A DNA stretch of 64,000 nt, from positions 52,834,386 through 52,898,385 of the forward strand of contig OX359248.1 of the NCBI GenBank assembly GCA_947179485.1, written 5' to 3'. Below are positions 61,316 to 64,000 of this stretch, piece by piece (within the stretch, counting starts at the first letter, position 1; each line of letters begins with the position of its first letter). The stretch comes from Allacma fusca. Taxonomy: Eukaryota > Arthropoda > Collembola > Symphypleona > Sminthuridae. The notes beneath the pieces are model-generated. The model made no database searches and was not told the origin of the DNA. It saw only the letters and a list, made by a program, of their open reading frames with translations. The position numbers were made by a program, and so were the translations under genes.

Positions 61316-64000
61316 AAGAAATAGAAGGATTTTATTGGCAGGTTGAAACACATAAAAAGAATTTGAGGGCAGGATCTCCCTTTGGGGAAATGTGAATATA
61401 TATTGATGATTTGGGTTCAATTAAAATTGATAAGGGCTTATGGAAAATATGTTTGTCCCAGAGCAAATTGTCAAAGTATTTCTGATCCCCTGGACGACAC
61501 TATTAGGGTCAAAATATATATGGATCTATGTGGATACACACACCCGCCCCTGTCATATATAAGTATATAAAGAGGGAGCCTGGGCCAAGTGGACACTATG
61601 GACTACTGAGACCAGCTAACAAGAAAAATGTCAGCGGTGAAAGATGGATTGCCTGCAAGGGAAGAAAATGGTTTTGTGCGGTTTCCATTATCCTTCCCAA
61701 TACGTATTTCCGGCTCTGACGTAATTATATAAGTATGTGTTCCTGGAGAAAATCCAGCAAAATATATGTCTTCCAGGAATAATTATTTTATGACATGCAA
61801 CAGTAGCAGGGGCAAAATGTGCTCACCAAATCCTACCCCACGGATTACTACATTTTTTGTCCTCACTTATTTGGCAAGTGTATTGTAATGAGCTCTTTCC
61901 CGACTGCCAGCATACGGACATATTTTTACACACACACTACGTTCCTATGTTAGGATGGAAACTATTGCAAAATTACCACACGGAGCATGGGCTACAACGG
62001 AGCCCCTATAATTTAGTATTTAAATAAGTGAGCGGTCCATTTAAGATTTATATCTCATCATGAATACATACGAATCGTTATCAGGAGGAAGGTCTTTGAG
62101 AACCCCGTAATATGGAGGATTCATTGAAGTACATAGAAGATTTACCGGCCTTCCCTGTTTTATATTCCAGAGTTTTTTGACATACGAAATCTAATGTAGG
62201 CTTTTTTGGATAATTCCCTTAAAATTTCTAGCTCTAAGTCTCATAATACAGTAGTTGAAGAAATGAGATGTATTTTAATTATGTACACATCACGGGGTAA
62301 TCGTCCGGAAATTCTTGTATTTATTACAGGCTTCCAAAGGGGACCGTTATAGCGGGAATGCACCTTATCTATGACTGTAATGTAACGATCTCTATTGTTA
62401 AAATGAATCAATGCCCTAACAACCTTTGCAAACTTAATGTGCTAATTTTGGAAATGGTAGAGTTTCGTTTCGCGATTTGGGCTAGCCCTCGTTACGAAAG
62501 AATTTCCTCCAATTATTTATAATAACTGTAGGGAAAGTAAACACATCTGTATTTATATATATTGTGTGTATATGCATACATAATTATACGTAGATATGTA
62601 TATAAACACTGTAATAATTGCATGATCCTAGAAATCCCAGGGAAATGCCCAATTTGCTCCCAATGTGAGCTCAACAAGCTTCACGTACGCAAACTTTGTA
62701 AATTGCTTATTGTCGTTTATGACTGTTTTGTTTTGATGGGCTGCAGTAGCTAGTCCTTGAATTATTCACGGGTATGTCTGACTTTGACGGAGCCATAACT
62801 TCTTCCGTATTGTTAATTATTACAAAATCCCTAGCAAGGAAATCAATACAAGTGCATTAACGCTTTTATAAGTGATTCAATGTCTGTGTGTACAAGAAAC
62901 CTCTGGTTGTCAGGGACCCTTTGTAATTCCACTGTCTGAAAGGGAGCGAAAATATTTCCATGCACTCTAGTGTGGAAATTGTGTTACATGGGAAAAGTAA
63001 ATACTGTATTTAGCGCAAATTCTAATTAACGGCTAATTATTCTCCTACTATTTATGTCGAGAGTGTAAGAGTAAAATTTGAGTTTTTTTTTGTATGTGAA
63101 TAAATTGCACTCCGAACGTTATTGCGCTTTTGAAAGGGACAAAGTTTTTGAACTAACATAGTCCTTCATTCTTATACTGCACTATAGAAAATGCAATAAC
63201 AGTTGTAGTATTGGAATGTTCATATGTGGAGAAAAAACTTCATCAGAGAGCTCCTAGGAAGAGTGTGCTGTATGTACGTATATATATTGGGGCAAACCAG
63301 TGTGGTTTTGTAGATGGTTTGAGACTCTACCATCAATTATTTACTATTGACCAGAGACGCAAGTGGATTTGGAAATAAATCCACGCACTAAATTGACTCA
63401 CCCCTTGCATACCTCACAACTTTGCAACTTTATCCAGAGCCAAATAGAACAACGGAATTTGGTGATTTATTGAGCTCACAAATATTATAGCTACACTATG
63501 TGTATATGTATATCTATAAGTACTGTATGTGTATACGGATATGTAGAATGCTTCCCATCCCAACTTAATTTCTCACCGCTGCTGGATCCTACTCCGACAA
63601 TTCTCACATTGACCTCTAACCGGCCCAAAATCCTTGTAAATACACTTCCTCCAAACCTAATTTAAAGACTTGCAATAATTGCTAGAGGGTTTATAGTAAG
63701 CTGTATGGGCAGTATAATCTCGCTAAAAGGGCCACACAAGAACTTATTAGGAGAACGGCCGACATCGTCATTTACGGTCAATTGTGTGATTATTTTAGTT
63801 CCTTATTAGTGTTCTTATTAGGAGATCCGTTGTAAAATGACTTGTGGATGCTGATATATATAAATATAAGGAAAGGGTTGACGTAGTTGTAAGCAGTCGT
63901 AAATTTCCGGTTCCTATTGGAAGCATGCGATTGTAAAGAGGTCCGTTATATCTTGCCTCCACTCCATATTTTCTTACGAGTCGGAAAAATAACCCCCCGG
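61316..64000. other. Non-coding stretch to the window end
   Basis: No gene recognised. Element-like ends occur near 62340 (GGGACCGTTATAGCGGGAAT) and 63935 (AGAGGTCCGTTATATCTTGC). The window ends in sequence of the same type. Confidence 0.4.

Noticed and set aside
62562..62753. Short frame with C-x2-C and C-P-x-C-x2-C, RING-like at first glance
   Set aside because: Too short, with no His and no correct eight-ligand spacing; flanking sequence is non-coding.

Overview
The window reads as nuclear DNA of an invertebrate animal. It is AT-rich by eye and packed with microsatellites, minisatellites and short inverted-repeat elements. It has no operon-like gene packing, and the one convincing gene is split by an 83-base GT-AG intron. 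An arthropod is my best guess, because secreted double-knot cysteine peptides are best known from spiders and some crustacean venoms. The sequence alone does not prove this, and I name no species.

The only protein-coding gene I can support lies on the + strand at about 32.87-33.24 kb. One exon supplies a hydrophobic signal-peptide core. The next encodes a 72-residue segment with 14 cysteines. Twelve of these form two consecutive knots with identical spacing, C-x6-C-x5-CC-x3-C-x10-C, joined by a 4-residue linker: a double inhibitor-cystine-knot (dICK) precursor. Its first exon (5' UTR and probably part of the start codon) is not identified. A polyadenylation signal lies about 220 bases after the stop. 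A TATA-containing, possibly LTR-derived segment sits about 1.6 kb upstream.

The rest holds no convincing gene. Three layers of repeats fill much of it. (1) A family of inverted-repeat elements, mostly about 180 bp, has ends resembling CAGTGGACTCTCGNTATAACG, in the style of pogo/Tigger-like Tc1/mariner non-autonomous elements. I delimit fourteen copies, with clusters at 35.0-35.4, 44.6-45.9 and 53.2-53.6 kb. (2) Minisatellites occur at 1.9-2.25, 12.3-12.8, 14.9-15.9, 17.4-17.8, 19.6-20.4, 22.95-23.77, 43.3-44.1 and 48.2-48.9 kb. Many share the core TGACC/GGTCA (a nuclear-receptor half-site) or TCAAGTT. (3) Rarer dispersed repeats include an 18-bp-arm hairpin ending like a tRNA 3' end (35.73 and 36.26 kb, half copy at 22.30 kb) and a pair of SINE-sized repeats at 57.2 and 60.8 kb.

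No rRNA, tRNA, CRISPR array or autonomous transposon gene was recognised. Most open frames are short, lie in repeats, or are about what chance gives in 64 kb.
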